The notes under the pieces are model-generated. The model made no database searches. It had not been told where the DNA came from and saw only the letters and a program-made list of their open reading frames with translations. The position numbers and the translations under genes were made by a program. A stretch of DNA of 64,000 bases from an uncultured Actinomycetes bacterium (GTDB taxonomy: Bacteria > Actinomycetota > Actinomycetes > Nanopelagicales > Nanopelagicaceae), in the NCBI GenBank assembly GCA_903822425.1, contig CAIJOY010000047.1, forward strand, positions 1 to 64,000, read 5' to 3'. Of this stretch, positions 16,205-24,633 are shown piece by piece. Each line of letters begins with the position of its first letter. Position 1 is the first letter of the stretch.

Positions 16205-16579
16205 ATGACCACGTTGGCTTGGGTTCATAGCGCGTTTCTCCTAATCCACATCCTTTGCGTTTTGGCGCTGGTGGGATTGTTACTACAACAATTGAAGAAA
16301 TCCCCTCGCGTCCTTCATTCTGGGATTCCACACATTGCGGCAACTGCATTGCTCGCCGGGCTTGTCATGGTGGGCATTCGGCCCGCATTGCACACTCAAG
16401 ATGCCAATAAGTGGCCTGACCTGAACAACTCATGGGTTGGCGCCAAATTCTTGGTTCTCATTATTGTCTTGGTTCTTGCTTATAAGAATGTGAAGAAGAC
16501 CGAACTTAAAAAATCCACATGGCTAACAATCGTTGGTTTGGTGACTTTAAACTTCCTCATGGCACTTTTCTGGAAATAG
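16205..16579 (+). CDS. Four-helix membrane protein of unknown function
   Basis: About 124 residues from ATG 16205, preceded by GGAAGGA (16192-16198). Four hydrophobic segments fill the protein, with His in the first helix (HSAFLLIHILCVLAL) and a conserved-looking GIRPALH loop. It resembles small CopD-like or DUF membrane proteins of actinobacteria, but I cannot name it. The following PBP4 gene starts 5 bases downstream, so both are probably co-transcribed and may act at the envelope. Confidence 0.75.
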   Translation: MTTLAWVHSAFLLIHILCVLALVGLLLQQLKKSPRVLHSGIPHIAATALLAGLVMVGIRPALHTQDANKWPDLNNSWVGAKFLVLIIVLVLAYKNVKKTELKKSTWLTIVGLVTLNFLMALFWK

Positions 16580-16584
16580 TTTCT

Positions 16585-17775
16585 ATGAAAAGAATTGCAT
16601 TCGCATTACTCGTACTCTTCGGCGCCATCTCAATGGCTCCACAAGCTGGTGCGACGTATTCACATAGTGCAATTCCCTCGATTTTTGCCGCCCTTGCTCA
16701 TTCAAAAGCAATGGCCAACCCGTCAATCATTGTTATCGACCCATCCACGGGTGAAGTGGTTTATCAATATGAGGAAAAATCCCTTCGCAAGCCTGCATCG
16801 GTGATGAAAGTTCTCTCAGCAACTGCCGCCCTCTCTTACATTGAGCCGACCAGAACATTTAAAACCGTAGTTTCTCTCAGCACAAAACCCAGAACTGTTG
16901 TGATTTCCGGATCACTGGATCCCTGGTTATCGATTAGCAAAATTGTGGCAGCCAAAGATCACAGAGTTTGGATTGGCTCACTGGTCAGCAAAGCAATCAC
17001 AGCAGTGCAAAAGAAAAATAAAAGCAAAGTGAATAAAATAGCGATTAAATATAACGGTCTTTATTCAGCAGATGTAGTGAATATTCGAAATGCATTTCGA
17101 GCCCAAGGAATTATCACGGGAGCCAAGTACGTGACTCCATCACAAGCTACCGAGTTAACTAGCTCAGAAATCGCCAGTGCTAAATCTCCGATGTTGAGCG
17201 ATATGGTGAAGTTCGCCCTACTCTGGAGTGATAATTTACTTGCCGAGCGTTTAGCTCGTTTAGCAGCAAAGTCAGCTGGTTACACACTCGATGATGCCGG
17301 AGTCTCGCTCACTTTTCATTCGATGCTCAGTAATCTTGGTATTGAAAATTCAGAAATACGGATACAAGACGGAAGTGGACTCTCCAAAGAGAATCGCATC
17401 ACAGCAGAAATGATGGCCAAGCTTTTAGTGATTTTGCGGACAGACCCAAAGTTTGCTTCTATCTATGAAGGTTTTCCTGTCAGTGGTGTTTCCGGAACGT
17501 TAGAGGATCGTTACCTCAAAACTGCACCACAAGCTGTTGGTTTGATTCACGCAAAGACTGGGACACTTAATGGAACAGTCAGTTTGGCTGGTTATGTTGA
17601 GTCGGGTGATCGCGAGTATGTTTTTGTCGTCATTGCTGATCACATTCCAAAGAGCACCAGCGCTACCGACCTTGCGCGCAGCGCTCTTGATAAAACTGTA
17701 GGAAAGATAGCCACACCAACAGTGCAGCCAGTGATGGTGCAAACACCTGATGAATTGGTACAACCCAGTAACTAA
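16585..17775 (+). CDS. dacB: D-alanyl-D-alanine carboxypeptidase/endopeptidase (PBP4 type)
   Basis: About 396 residues from ATG 16585, with a signal peptide (MKRIAFALLVLFGAISMAPQ). The three penicillin-binding motifs are visible: SVMK (SxxK, about residue 72), SDN (about 217), and KTG in HAKTGTL (about 321). Peptidase family S13 trims or cleaves cross-linked peptidoglycan in the cell wall. It is on the short side for the family, so the inserted domains II/III are reduced. It follows a small membrane protein by 5 bases and converges on the propeller gene with a 4-base overlap. Confidence 0.92.
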   Translation: MKRIAFALLVLFGAISMAPQAGATYSHSAIPSIFAALAHSKAMANPSIIVIDPSTGEVVYQYEEKSLRKPASVMKVLSATAALSYIEPTRTFKTVVSLSTKPRTVVISGSLDPWLSISKIVAAKDHRVWIGSLVSKAITAVQKKNKSKVNKIAIKYNGLYSADVVNIRNAFRAQGIITGAKYVTPSQATELTSSEIASAKSPMLSDMVKFALLWSDNLLAERLARLAAKSAGYTLDDAGVSLTFHSMLSNLGIENSEIRIQDGSGLSKENRITAEMMAKLLVILRTDPKFASIYEGFPVSGVSGTLEDRYLKTAPQAVGLIHAKTGTLNGTVSLAGYVESGDREYVFVVIADHIPKSTSATDLARSALDKTVGKIATPTVQPVMVQTPDELVQPSN

Positions 17776-18860
17776 AGGTTGTCGTAGATCTTTATCTGTC
17801 CTAAATAACAAGCAACCCAGGTGCGATTAGTGGTGGGTTCATAAGTTACTCCGATGGGTTGTACACACGCCTTTACCGTTTGTAAAACTTTAAGATCTGA
17901 TGCACGCACCTTCGACATGGTTCCACTTTCAAAATTAACTACAAAGAGGGCCGTACCATCACTTGATATAGTCAAACTTCTTGCAGCTTTTCCAGTGGTA
18001 ACAGAACCTAGATTCTTTCTCTTTACAAGATCGTAGGCAGTGACTTTTCCAGAGGCATTCAAGGTCACATATAGTTTTGTTCCGTCAGGAGATAGAACAA
18101 TAGCGCGGGGGTTTGAACCGATCTGAATGAGTTTTTCAGTAAAGGTAGTCAGATTGATTTCATGAATTGTTGAGCCACCCATTTGTGCTACATATGCTGT
18201 AGATGCATCTGGTGATACCGCTATGCCACGAGGGTAGGGGCCAATTTTCAATGTTCTGACGACTTTTTGACTTGCCACGGAAATTACTTTTAAGTCATAT
18301 GAGCACCAATTGCTTACAAGTACATATTTATTATCAGGGGTAACTTGGACAACTTTTGGTACTACTCCAACTTGATAAATAGCATCGATTGAGTAAGTAC
18401 TTAGATCAATGCGGTAAAGGAAACTCTTGTCATAGTTTGAACTAGGGCTGCAGGTGTCATGTCCTTCGTGATTAAAGCCTTTGCCATACATCGCATAGTT
18501 AGTGACATATAGGTATTTACCATCAGGGGAATATGCACCTTCGACGGGGGCTCCACGGTAATTTCCAGAATACTTTGTGAGACCAAAATCAGAAAGCGCG
18601 ACGGTATCGGGAACTGTTTTAAGGAGTTCCATAGTTTGCGCATCATAGAAAGTAATAGAGTGTCGATACATCATGTTGTGCGCGCTTACAAGCCCGTTAC
18701 CGGATGCACGTACAGATTTCGGAGTGATATCGCCAGTGATGGTTTTTACAAGAACCATTTTTGATGCCTCAGAAGATTTGATTTCAGCACCGAGAGCTGG
18801 GGTTAAAAATGCAGAAAGGAGTACTGCAATCAATACAAAGAAGGTAGGACGGTTGCGCAC
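17772..18860 (-). CDS. Secreted YVTN-type beta-propeller protein
   Basis: A 362-residue protein with a signal peptide (cleavage near LTPALGA, residue 24) and repeated blades of the form SPDGKYLYVTN, TPDNKYVLVSN, SPDASTAYVAQ, SPDGTKLYVTL, SSDGTALFVVN, spaced by about 40-45 residues. This is a seven-bladed YVTN propeller, usually a binding surface or part of a cell-surface complex. Several Cys suggest disulfides. GTG 18860 is preceded exactly 6 bases earlier by TAAGGT (minus, 18872-18867), implying a leaderless transcript. The ligand is unknown. Confidence 0.88.
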   Translation of the reverse strand: MRNRPTFFVLIAVLLSAFLTPALGAEIKSSEASKMVLVKTITGDITPKSVRASGNGLVSAHNMMYRHSITFYDAQTMELLKTVPDTVALSDFGLTKYSGNYRGAPVEGAYSPDGKYLYVTNYAMYGKGFNHEGHDTCSPSSNYDKSFLYRIDLSTYSIDAIYQVGVVPKVVQVTPDNKYVLVSNWCSYDLKVISVASQKVVRTLKIGPYPRGIAVSPDASTAYVAQMGGSTIHEINLTTFTEKLIQIGSNPRAIVLSPDGTKLYVTLNASGKVTAYDLVKRKNLGSVTTGKAARSLTISSDGTALFVVNFESGTMSKVRASDLKVLQTVKACVQPIGVTYEPTTNRTWVACYLGQIKIYDNL

Positions 18861-18866
18861 CGCCCT

Positions 18867-18872
18867 ACCTTA
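18867..18872 (-). promoter_or_regulatory. -10 box, leaderless start of the propeller gene
   Basis: TAAGGT on the minus strand, followed by 6 bases and then GTG 18860. With standard spacing the first transcribed base is the G of the start codon. Confidence 0.5.
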
Positions 18873-18877
18873 ACGAT

Positions 18878-19450
18878 TTAGTCGTCGCCTTCTCCACCAT
18901 TGTCATCTTCACCTGAAGGTGTTGGTGGCTTTATCGGAGTCTTTGCGGGATTTGTTCCAAAATTCTTCTTCTTGCTATGTTCGCCGCCTTCTTGGCCTTC
19001 AACTCCATCGTCATTTCCGCCGCCTTCTTGGCCTTCAACTCCATCGTCATTTCCGCCGCCTGAAGTGGGCTTTTGAATAGATGGAGGTGTGAGGACAGGT
19101 GAAGGAGTAGCTGCAGATGTTTCTGACGCTTTGGAGATCTTTGCCGTGGAGTGAATCGTTGAAACAGTTTTAGCCGCAACAGATTTTGTAGGCGCAGTAT
19201 TTGACTGAGTGGAATTCTGAGTTGGTTGAACATTGGTCGTTTGAGGACTCTCAACATTTGCTGGTGCAACTGTTTCTGTGGCAGTGGCAGGTGCCTCATT
19301 TTGAGTTTGGGCATAAACCAATCCGGCGCTGATCATCACAAGGGGTGCACTCAAGGCCAGGATTCGAACTCTTCGCCTCAGATTGTGGCGAGGCGATGCA
19401 TCGGCATCAGCCATCTGGAACCACTCGGGCTTGTTCTCGTTCGGTGTCAT
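18878..19450 (-). CDS. Membrane-anchored low-complexity extracytoplasmic protein
   Basis: 190 residues. A cytoplasmic basic N-terminus with HNLRRRVRIL is followed by one hydrophobic segment (about residues 30-48), then a long disordered stretch rich in Thr, Pro, Ala and Ser, then two copies of GGGNDDGVEGQE and an acidic Gly/Asp tail. GGGAG precedes ATG 19450. I recognise no family. Asp/Gly-rich repeats can bind calcium, but this is speculation. It sits between the propeller gene and ctaB. Confidence 0.72.
   Translation of the reverse strand: MTPNENKPEWFQMADADASPRHNLRRRVRILALSAPLVMISAGLVYAQTQNEAPATATETVAPANVESPQTTNVQPTQNSTQSNTAPTKSVAAKTVSTIHSTAKISKASETSAATPSPVLTPPSIQKPTSGGGNDDGVEGQEGGGNDDGVEGQEGGEHSKKKNFGTNPAKTPIKPPTPSGEDDNGGEGDD
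18981..19051 (-). repeat. Two tandem copies of a 36-base in-frame repeat
   Basis: Near-perfect copies at 18981-19015 and 19016-19051 differ at the first positions only and continue partly beyond 19051. They encode the 12-residue unit GGGNDDGVEGQE. The copies are contiguous with no spacers, and the length keeps the reading frame, so this is a protein repeat and not a CRISPR. Confidence 0.88.
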
Positions 19451-19530
19451 AGCAACTCCCTGTCTCGTTTAAGCAGAAATTAGCCCCTATTCCTGAGAGG
19501 AAACTGGGAACGCGACTTAACGTTGCTGAG

Positions 19531-19536
19531 TAATCT
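19531..19536 (+). promoter_or_regulatory. -10 box, leaderless start of ctaB
   Basis: TAATCT, then 6 bases (TACCTA), then GTG 19543. The predicted first base of the transcript is the start codon itself, and no Shine-Dalgarno is present. Confidence 0.5.
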
Positions 19537-19542
19537 TACCTA

Positions 19543-20421
19543 GTGACTACACCTGCAGGCTCAAAAGTTCGGGGCTATCTCGACCTTATGAAACTTAGGG
19601 TCGTCGAACTACTTTTAGTTTCAACTCTTCCAGCAATGGTCTTGGCTCAAAAAGGTTTACCTCCTTTGGGATTAACTCTTGCAACAATTATTGGCGGAAC
19701 GCTTGCAGCTGGATCTGCAAATGCATACAACATGGTGATTGAAAGTGATCTTGATAAATTAATGGCGCGGACATCTAAGCGTCCGCTGGTAACGGGAGTT
19801 CTCAATAACGCCGAGGCGCTAATTTTCTCCACAGCAATCGGTCTTTTATCTTTGGCAATTTTCTGGTTCTTTACAACCCCCATGGCAACTTTGATGACAG
19901 TTATCGCAATTGCATTTTATGTTTTGGTTTACACCATGGGGTTGAAGCGCCGCACTGCTCAAAATATTGTCTGGGGAGGTGCAGCTGGGTGCATGCCAGT
20001 ATTTATTGGTTGGGCAGCAGTAACTGATTCACTGTCAGTAAGTGCGCTCGCATTTTTCTTAGTTATTTTCTTCTGGACGCCACCACACTTTTGGGCGCTT
20101 GCAATTAAATATAAGGATGACTACGCAGCTGCAGGAGTGCCGATGTTGCCGGTGATTGCAACCAAGGCCAATGTTCATCGCCAAATGTGGTTTCACACAA
20201 TTGCAATGATCATCTCATCTGTAGTGCTCATTCACACCGCCGCACTTCCGCTTTGGTCAATGGTGATCACACTTGCACTCGGTTTAGTATTTGCCCAACA
20301 ACTTTCCCATTTACGTGAGAATTCAGATAATTATGCAAAAGCAGCGGGAAAGATTTTCCAATGGTCAATCAGTTACTTGAGTTTATTCTCGGCGCTACTT
20401 GTAGTTGCTCAGCTAGTTTAA
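19543..20421 (+). CDS. ctaB: Protoheme IX farnesyltransferase (heme O synthase)
   Basis: A 292-residue UbiA-family prenyltransferase with about nine membrane helices. The Asp-rich site is ANAYNMVIESDLDKLMARTS (about residues 64-83, ending near RPLVTG) and the second conserved motif is YTMGLKRRTAQNIVWGG. It adds a farnesyl group to heme B, giving heme O for aa3-type oxidases, which fits the cox operon at 7-10 kb. A ctaA heme A synthase is not in the window. The start is GTG 19543, probably leaderless. It overlaps the convergent metZ by 4 bases. Confidence 0.94.
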   Translation: MTTPAGSKVRGYLDLMKLRVVELLLVSTLPAMVLAQKGLPPLGLTLATIIGGTLAAGSANAYNMVIESDLDKLMARTSKRPLVTGVLNNAEALIFSTAIGLLSLAIFWFFTTPMATLMTVIAIAFYVLVYTMGLKRRTAQNIVWGGAAGCMPVFIGWAAVTDSLSVSALAFFLVIFFWTPPHFWALAIKYKDDYAAAGVPMLPVIATKANVHRQMWFHTIAMIISSVVLIHTAALPLWSMVITLALGLVFAQQLSHLRENSDNYAKAAGKIFQWSISYLSLFSALLVVAQLV

Positions 20422-21635
20422 AAAGCTTGTTCTAGATCTTTCAGTAGGTCTGATGAATGTTCCAGACCAACAGATAAACGCAAAACAGAATCAGTAATTC
20501 CTACCTCTGCTCTGACTTCAGGAGATAAACGGCGGTGAGTACTTGATGCTGGGTGAGTGATTAGGGATTTGCTATCTCCCAGATTGTTTGAGATGTCTAT
20601 TACTCGCAATTTATTCATAAATTTGAAGGCATCCCTCTGGCTTCCTTTAAATTCGATACCCATCGTTGATCCGCCACCAGACATCTGCTTTTGTGCGATT
20701 GCATACCCAGGATGAGATTTCAAACCCGGATAACGAACGTTTGTGATCTCTGGACGAGATTCAAGAAATTCAGCAATTTTTTGTGCGCTATTAGTCATGC
20801 GCTCAACCCGAAGGCCCATTGTTTCTAGTGATTTCACAAGAACCCACGCATTGAAAGGGCTCAAAGATGGACCTGTGTGGCGCACAAACTGGCTTAAGTG
20901 CTCTTGCAAGTAGGAATTTTTACCCAAAATTGCACCAGCGAGAACTCGTCCTTGACCATCGATATGTTTTGTTGCTGAATACATAACCACATCTGCGCCG
21001 AGTTCCAAAGGTTTTTGCAAAATCGGGGAAGCCATGACGTTATCGACTACAACGGTTGCTCCAACTTTGTGTGCCAAATCGCTCACCATGCGGATATCAA
21101 CAATTTCGAGCATAGGATTACTTGGTGACTCGATGAAAACCACCTTGGTTGGTTTTGAAAGCGCCACAGCCCAGATTTTTGGATCGGTACCAGTAACGAA
21201 ATCAACAGTAATGCCCCACTTTGGCAAGATCTCTGTAAGTACGACATAGCAGGAACTAAACATTGAAGCTGAGGCAACCACGTGGTCTCCTGCTTTAACC
21301 ATGCATGCAATAGATGCGAACATTGCAGACATTCCAGATCCAGTGCCAATGCAAAACTCGGCACCTTCAATGGCGGCCAATCGGTTTTCAAACATGGCAA
21401 TTGTTGGATTGGCAAAACGACCATAAACAAAGTGATCTACTTCATCTGCAAAAGCGGCTTCTGCTTCTTCAGCACTGGAGTAAGTAAAGCCACTATTTAA
21501 ATAGAGAGCTTCAGAAGTTTCTCCAAAACCTGATCGTGCAAGACCCGCACGAACGGCATGGGTGTCTGGGTGTAAATCCCATTGAGGATCTGCTCGCTCA
21601 GGTAAAGGCTGATAACCCCATGGGCGTTTACTCAT
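20418..21635 (-). CDS. metZ: O-succinylhomoserine sulfhydrylase / trans-sulfuration PLP enzyme
   Basis: About 405 residues from ATG 21635. A Cys/Met-metabolism PLP-dependent enzyme: substrate-loop motif GRFANPT, IGTGSGMSAMFAS, VVVDNVMASPILQKPLELGADV, and the PLP lysine in YSATKHIDGQGRVLAG. The GQGRVLAG extension after the lysine is typical of MetZ (direct sulfhydrylation of O-succinylhomoserine to homocysteine) rather than MetB. Exactly 6 bases before the ATG lies TACACT (minus), predicting a leaderless transcript. Its promoter overlaps that of the divergent ABC gene. Confidence 0.9.
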   Translation of the reverse strand: MSKRPWGYQPLPERADPQWDLHPDTHAVRAGLARSGFGETSEALYLNSGFTYSSAEEAEAAFADEVDHFVYGRFANPTIAMFENRLAAIEGAEFCIGTGSGMSAMFASIACMVKAGDHVVASASMFSSCYVVLTEILPKWGITVDFVTGTDPKIWAVALSKPTKVVFIESPSNPMLEIVDIRMVSDLAHKVGATVVVDNVMASPILQKPLELGADVVMYSATKHIDGQGRVLAGAILGKNSYLQEHLSQFVRHTGPSLSPFNAWVLVKSLETMGLRVERMTNSAQKIAEFLESRPEITNVRYPGLKSHPGYAIAQKQMSGGGSTMGIEFKGSQRDAFKFMNKLRVIDISNNLGDSKSLITHPASSTHRRLSPEVRAEVGITDSVLRLSVGLEHSSDLLKDLEQAF

Positions 21636-21641
21636 GAAGTA

Positions 21642-21651
21642 AGTGTAAGGT
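21642..21651. promoter_or_regulatory. Overlapping divergent -10 boxes between metZ and the ABC transporter
   Basis: The minus-strand -10 TACACT (21647-21642) and the plus-strand -10 TAAGGT (21646-21651) share two base pairs. Starts lie 6 bases (metZ ATG 21635) and 7 bases (ABC ATG 21659) away, so both transcripts would be leaderless or nearly so. RNA polymerase could hardly open both at once, which would make expression mutually exclusive at any moment. Confidence 0.5.
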
Positions 21652-21658
21652 GAGAGGC

Positions 21659-22567
21659 ATGTCCACACTAGCCATCAGCGTGAAAGATCTCAGCAAGAAA
21701 TATGGCGATCGGGTGGCTGTATCACACGCTAATTTTGAAGTTCCACTGGGTACGGTCTGTGGTTTTGTTGGCCCTAACGGGTCGGGCAAGACAACAACAA
21801 TGCGAATGTTGTTGGGGCTCATCTCTCCAACTGGCGGGACTGGAACAATTCTCGGAGAACCCATCAATCATCCGGAACGATATTTAAATCGCGTTGGCGC
21901 AATGATCGAAGGTCCAGCCTTTTATCCAGCTTTGTCCGGTGCTGAAAATTTGCGCGTTCTGGCCACGCTGGGCGGATATGAAACAGGGCAAGTACAAAGC
22001 TTGCTTGAACGAGTTGGTTTAGGTGATCGCGGAGATTCAAAGTACAAGACTTATTCCTTGGGAATGAAACAGCGCCTAGGTATTGCTGCTGCGTTGCTTC
22101 CTAATCCACAACTTTTAATGCTAGATGAACCCACAAATGGTTTAGACCCAGCTGGAATTCAAGAGATTCGCGAATTACTGCGCTCACTTGCTAGTCAAGG
22201 AATTACAGTTTTTATCTCATCGCACTTACTTTCAGAAATCGAAATGATCAGTGACTCACTTGTCATGCTGCGCAAAGGAAAAGTAATTTTTGCTGGTAAA
22301 ACCCAAGACCTTCTTGAACGTCAACAACCTACGATCATTGCAAAATGTCTGAATACTCAAGATCTGCCGAAACTCATACAGATCGCCCAAAGCGCCGGAC
22401 ACTCCGGTTCAACAATTGGGGAAGAAGCACACATACTTGCTTCAGCTGATTGGGCTGCCACGCTGAATACATTGGCTTTTCAAGCTGGAATTACTTTGTC
22501 GCAAATTTCTCCCGTCCTTCCTTCCCTTGAAGAAACGTTCTTTGAAATGACTGGAGATGACGAATGA
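21659..22567 (+). CDS. ABC transporter ATP-binding protein
   Basis: About 302 residues from ATG 21659. The first 220 residues are a standard ATPase: Walker A GPNGSGKTT, ABC signature YSLGMKQRLGIA, Walker B LLMLDEPTNGLDP and the H-loop SSH. The C-terminal 80 residues resemble the tail of export-type ABC-2 ATPases. It overlaps its permease by ATGA. The substrate is unknown; family members export drugs, antibiotics, lipids or peptides. A TAAGGT -10 lies 7 bases upstream, although AAGGTGAG could also act as a Shine-Dalgarno. Confidence 0.93.
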   Translation: MSTLAISVKDLSKKYGDRVAVSHANFEVPLGTVCGFVGPNGSGKTTTMRMLLGLISPTGGTGTILGEPINHPERYLNRVGAMIEGPAFYPALSGAENLRVLATLGGYETGQVQSLLERVGLGDRGDSKYKTYSLGMKQRLGIAAALLPNPQLLMLDEPTNGLDPAGIQEIRELLRSLASQGITVFISSHLLSEIEMISDSLVMLRKGKVIFAGKTQDLLERQQPTIIAKCLNTQDLPKLIQIAQSAGHSGSTIGEEAHILASADWAATLNTLAFQAGITLSQISPVLPSLEETFFEMTGDDE

Positions 22568-23355
22568 TTCGCGTTTTCTTTGCTGAGTGGCGCAAACTTC
22601 GTCGCCCAAGTTTGTTCGCAGGAACTATGGGAGCTGTCGGTGCGGTCACAGCCCTAGTAACTTCACTACTTTTTCTACTTCTTGATTCTGCAAGAGGAAA
22701 CGCGCGTGAAGGGCAAATGATCTCTCGATCTACATTGGAAATGGCACACGGTGTGTCCATTGGGTTCAGTAGCTCTGCTGGCTTGTTAGGACTTGTTGCA
22801 CTATGTGTTTTTGCGGCGCAAACGGCGCAGGAATATACATATGGCACACTTCGCAATCTTTTGGTTCGCCAACCAAAAAGGTTGACTCTCCTGCTTGGAA
22901 AATTCCTTGCTATGACTTCCTTTGGATTAATTACTGTTGTTTTTTCGGCCGTGGTAAGCACGATTTTGGCATTCACTTTATCTGGCAAGGCAAAAGTTGC
23001 TACAACAGCGTGGACGACAGGTGATGCTAGGACAGCAATGCTTCATACCTTTATCAACGTCTTTTTATCGGTGGTTGCATACGGAACCGTTGGCATGATT
23101 CTTGGATTGCTCTTTAGGTCACCAATTCCAGCAATATCCATTGGCGTTGCATGGCTCTTAATTGTCGAAAATATTATTGCCGCAACAGTAAAAAATTCTG
23201 GCAAATGGATGCCTGGGCAGCTAATGACAACGATTGCATCCGGCGGCGATCTCACGGCAACTTATTCCCATGCAATCCTCATGGTGACGGCATATCTAGC
23301 AGCAGGTGCAATTGTTGTAGGCATTCTTTTTCGCCGACGAGATGTATCCAACTAA
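22564..23355 (+). CDS. ABC-2 type transporter permease
   Basis: 263 residues with about six hydrophobic helices, beginning with the usual cytoplasmic lead MIRVFFAEWRKLRRPS. A cytoplasmic QEYTYGTLRNLLVRQPKR motif after the second helix is typical of ABC-2 permeases. It pairs with the preceding ATPase (4-base overlap) to form a probable exporter. Confidence 0.9.
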   Translation: MIRVFFAEWRKLRRPSLFAGTMGAVGAVTALVTSLLFLLLDSARGNAREGQMISRSTLEMAHGVSIGFSSSAGLLGLVALCVFAAQTAQEYTYGTLRNLLVRQPKRLTLLLGKFLAMTSFGLITVVFSAVVSTILAFTLSGKAKVATTAWTTGDARTAMLHTFINVFLSVVAYGTVGMILGLLFRSPIPAISIGVAWLLIVENIIAATVKNSGKWMPGQLMTTIASGGDLTATYSHAILMVTAYLAAGAIVVGILFRRRDVSN

Positions 23356-23386
23356 GGACACTATCTCCACTTCAGTAATTTTCACT

Positions 23387-23420
23387 GCCCCCTGCTTTAT
23401 CCTTAACGCTTCAAGGGGGC
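23387..23420 (+). promoter_or_regulatory. Inverted repeat covering the ribosome-binding site of the NlpC/P60 gene
   Basis: TGCCCCCT (23386-23393) can pair perfectly with AGGGGGCA (23414-23421) across a 20-base loop. The 3' arm contains the Shine-Dalgarno AAGGGGG of the gene starting at 23425. TATCCT in the loop (23398-23403) may be its -10, in which case the short transcript would lack the 5' arm. Two start sites with different ribosome-binding-site access are possible. Confidence 0.35.
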
Positions 23421-23424
23421 ATTA

Positions 23425-24624
23425 ATGCGCAAGGCAATTCTTGTCGGAACGATTGTGATGGGGCTCTTATGCGCCACCACCCCCTCCTATGCAAAAACGC
23501 CAAAACCAACACTGGCACAGATTGAAGCGGCTAAAAAAGCAGAAGCTGCCAAAAGAGCTGCGGCCAATGCTGCAGCAAATAAATTGGCGAAAGCGAATCA
23601 GACACTTCGGAATTTAACGAATATCGCTGATAGCGCTCGTGCTAAATACGTCCAAGCACAGAATGAATTAGCAGTGGCAGTTAAAGTGGCAACAGCTGCG
23701 GCATTACACGCAAAGCTCACCGCTGAAGATGTGAGTGCTGCTCACCGCACCATTGGCAAGATGGCAGCAAATGCTTACATTATGGGCGGGGCTCTGACAG
23801 ATATCGAACCACTTCTGAGTTCTAATGGGCCACAAGATCTCATCGATCAATTAACAACACTTTCAACTCTTGGTGCTCAAAATTCGACTGCCCTAGATCG
23901 ATATAAAGCGGCCGAAGTGATTGCTCGGGCTGCCCAGAAGCAAGCCGATGATGCAAAGATTGCGCAACAAAAAGCGACAGAAAAAGTCGCGGCCGCAAAG
24001 AAAATTGCTGATGCAGCTAAAGCTGCGCAGCAAATAGAAGTTGATAAATTACAGGCTGTACAGGATAAATTGATGAAAGAGTTAGCAAGTGCAAAAAAAG
24101 TTCGGACTACTTTAGAACAACAGCGTCAACTTGCACTTCTTGAAGAGAGTCAAGCTAATCAAGCTGCACAAACCCCTGGTCAGAAATCAATCTGGCCAGA
24201 TCTTGGGTTTAAAGGTAGATCAACTATTCGTTCTACAGAGGCACAAAGATTGAGGGCTGTTGCTTACGCAAAGAAGCAAGTGCTTGCTCGCAAGCCGTAT
24301 GTGTGGGGCGCACAAGGTCCTAGCTCTTTTGATTGCTCTGGATTAGTTTTCGCGGCCTACAGAGCTGCCGGACTGGGTTATCCGAATTGGGATCGGCTCA
24401 ATGCGGCTTTGTATTCGGTTGCAACAAAACATGTTGGATTAAATGAATTGCAACCCGGCGATCTCTTGTTCTATTCGTACAAAGGAACTATCGCTACCAT
24501 CCACCACATTACGATTTATGCTGGCAACGGGATGATGTGGGAAGCCAATTCGCGCAAAGTAGGCTTGATTTTTTCAAATATGTACAGCATTAAAGGGCTT
24601 ATGCCATTTGGCGGCCGGGTCTAG
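23425..24624 (+). CDS. Secreted NlpC/P60 peptidoglycan endopeptidase with coiled-coil N-domain
   Basis: 399 residues: signal peptide (cleavage near TPSYAK, residue 24), a long Ala/Lys-rich coiled coil (about residues 30-245), then an NlpC/P60 domain with catalytic Cys in SSFDCSGLVFAAYRAAG (about residue 304) and His in TIHHITIYAGNG. RipA-like enzymes with this layout cleave stem peptides in peptidoglycan at division; the coiled coil commonly restrains activity until activated. The strong AAGGGGG ribosome-binding site is inside a possible hairpin. The next gene starts 9 bases after the stop. Confidence 0.93.
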   Translation: MRKAILVGTIVMGLLCATTPSYAKTPKPTLAQIEAAKKAEAAKRAAANAAANKLAKANQTLRNLTNIADSARAKYVQAQNELAVAVKVATAAALHAKLTAEDVSAAHRTIGKMAANAYIMGGALTDIEPLLSSNGPQDLIDQLTTLSTLGAQNSTALDRYKAAEVIARAAQKQADDAKIAQQKATEKVAAAKKIADAAKAAQQIEVDKLQAVQDKLMKELASAKKVRTTLEQQRQLALLEESQANQAAQTPGQKSIWPDLGFKGRSTIRSTEAQRLRAVAYAKKQVLARKPYVWGAQGPSSFDCSGLVFAAYRAAGLGYPNWDRLNAALYSVATKHVGLNELQPGDLLFYSYKGTIATIHHITIYAGNGMMWEANSRKVGLIFSNMYSIKGLMPFGGRV

Positions 24625-24627
24625 TCT
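24622..24627 (+). promoter_or_regulatory. -10 box, leaderless start of tilS
   Basis: TAGTCT, then TACCCT, then ATG 24634. The box overlaps the stop codon of the preceding NlpC/P60 gene, so the housekeeping operon has its own promoter embedded in the end of the upstream gene. Confidence 0.5.
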
Positions 24628-24633
24628 TACCCT

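Noticed and set aside
18981..19051. 36-base repeats as a CRISPR remnant
   Set aside because: Copies are directly adjacent, have no spacers, are in frame within a gene and have no cas genes nearby.
19355..19375. GGATTCGAACTC, like the T-arm of a minus-strand tRNA
   Set aside because: No acceptor, anticodon or D-arm can be built around it, and it lies in the coding region of the anchored protein.
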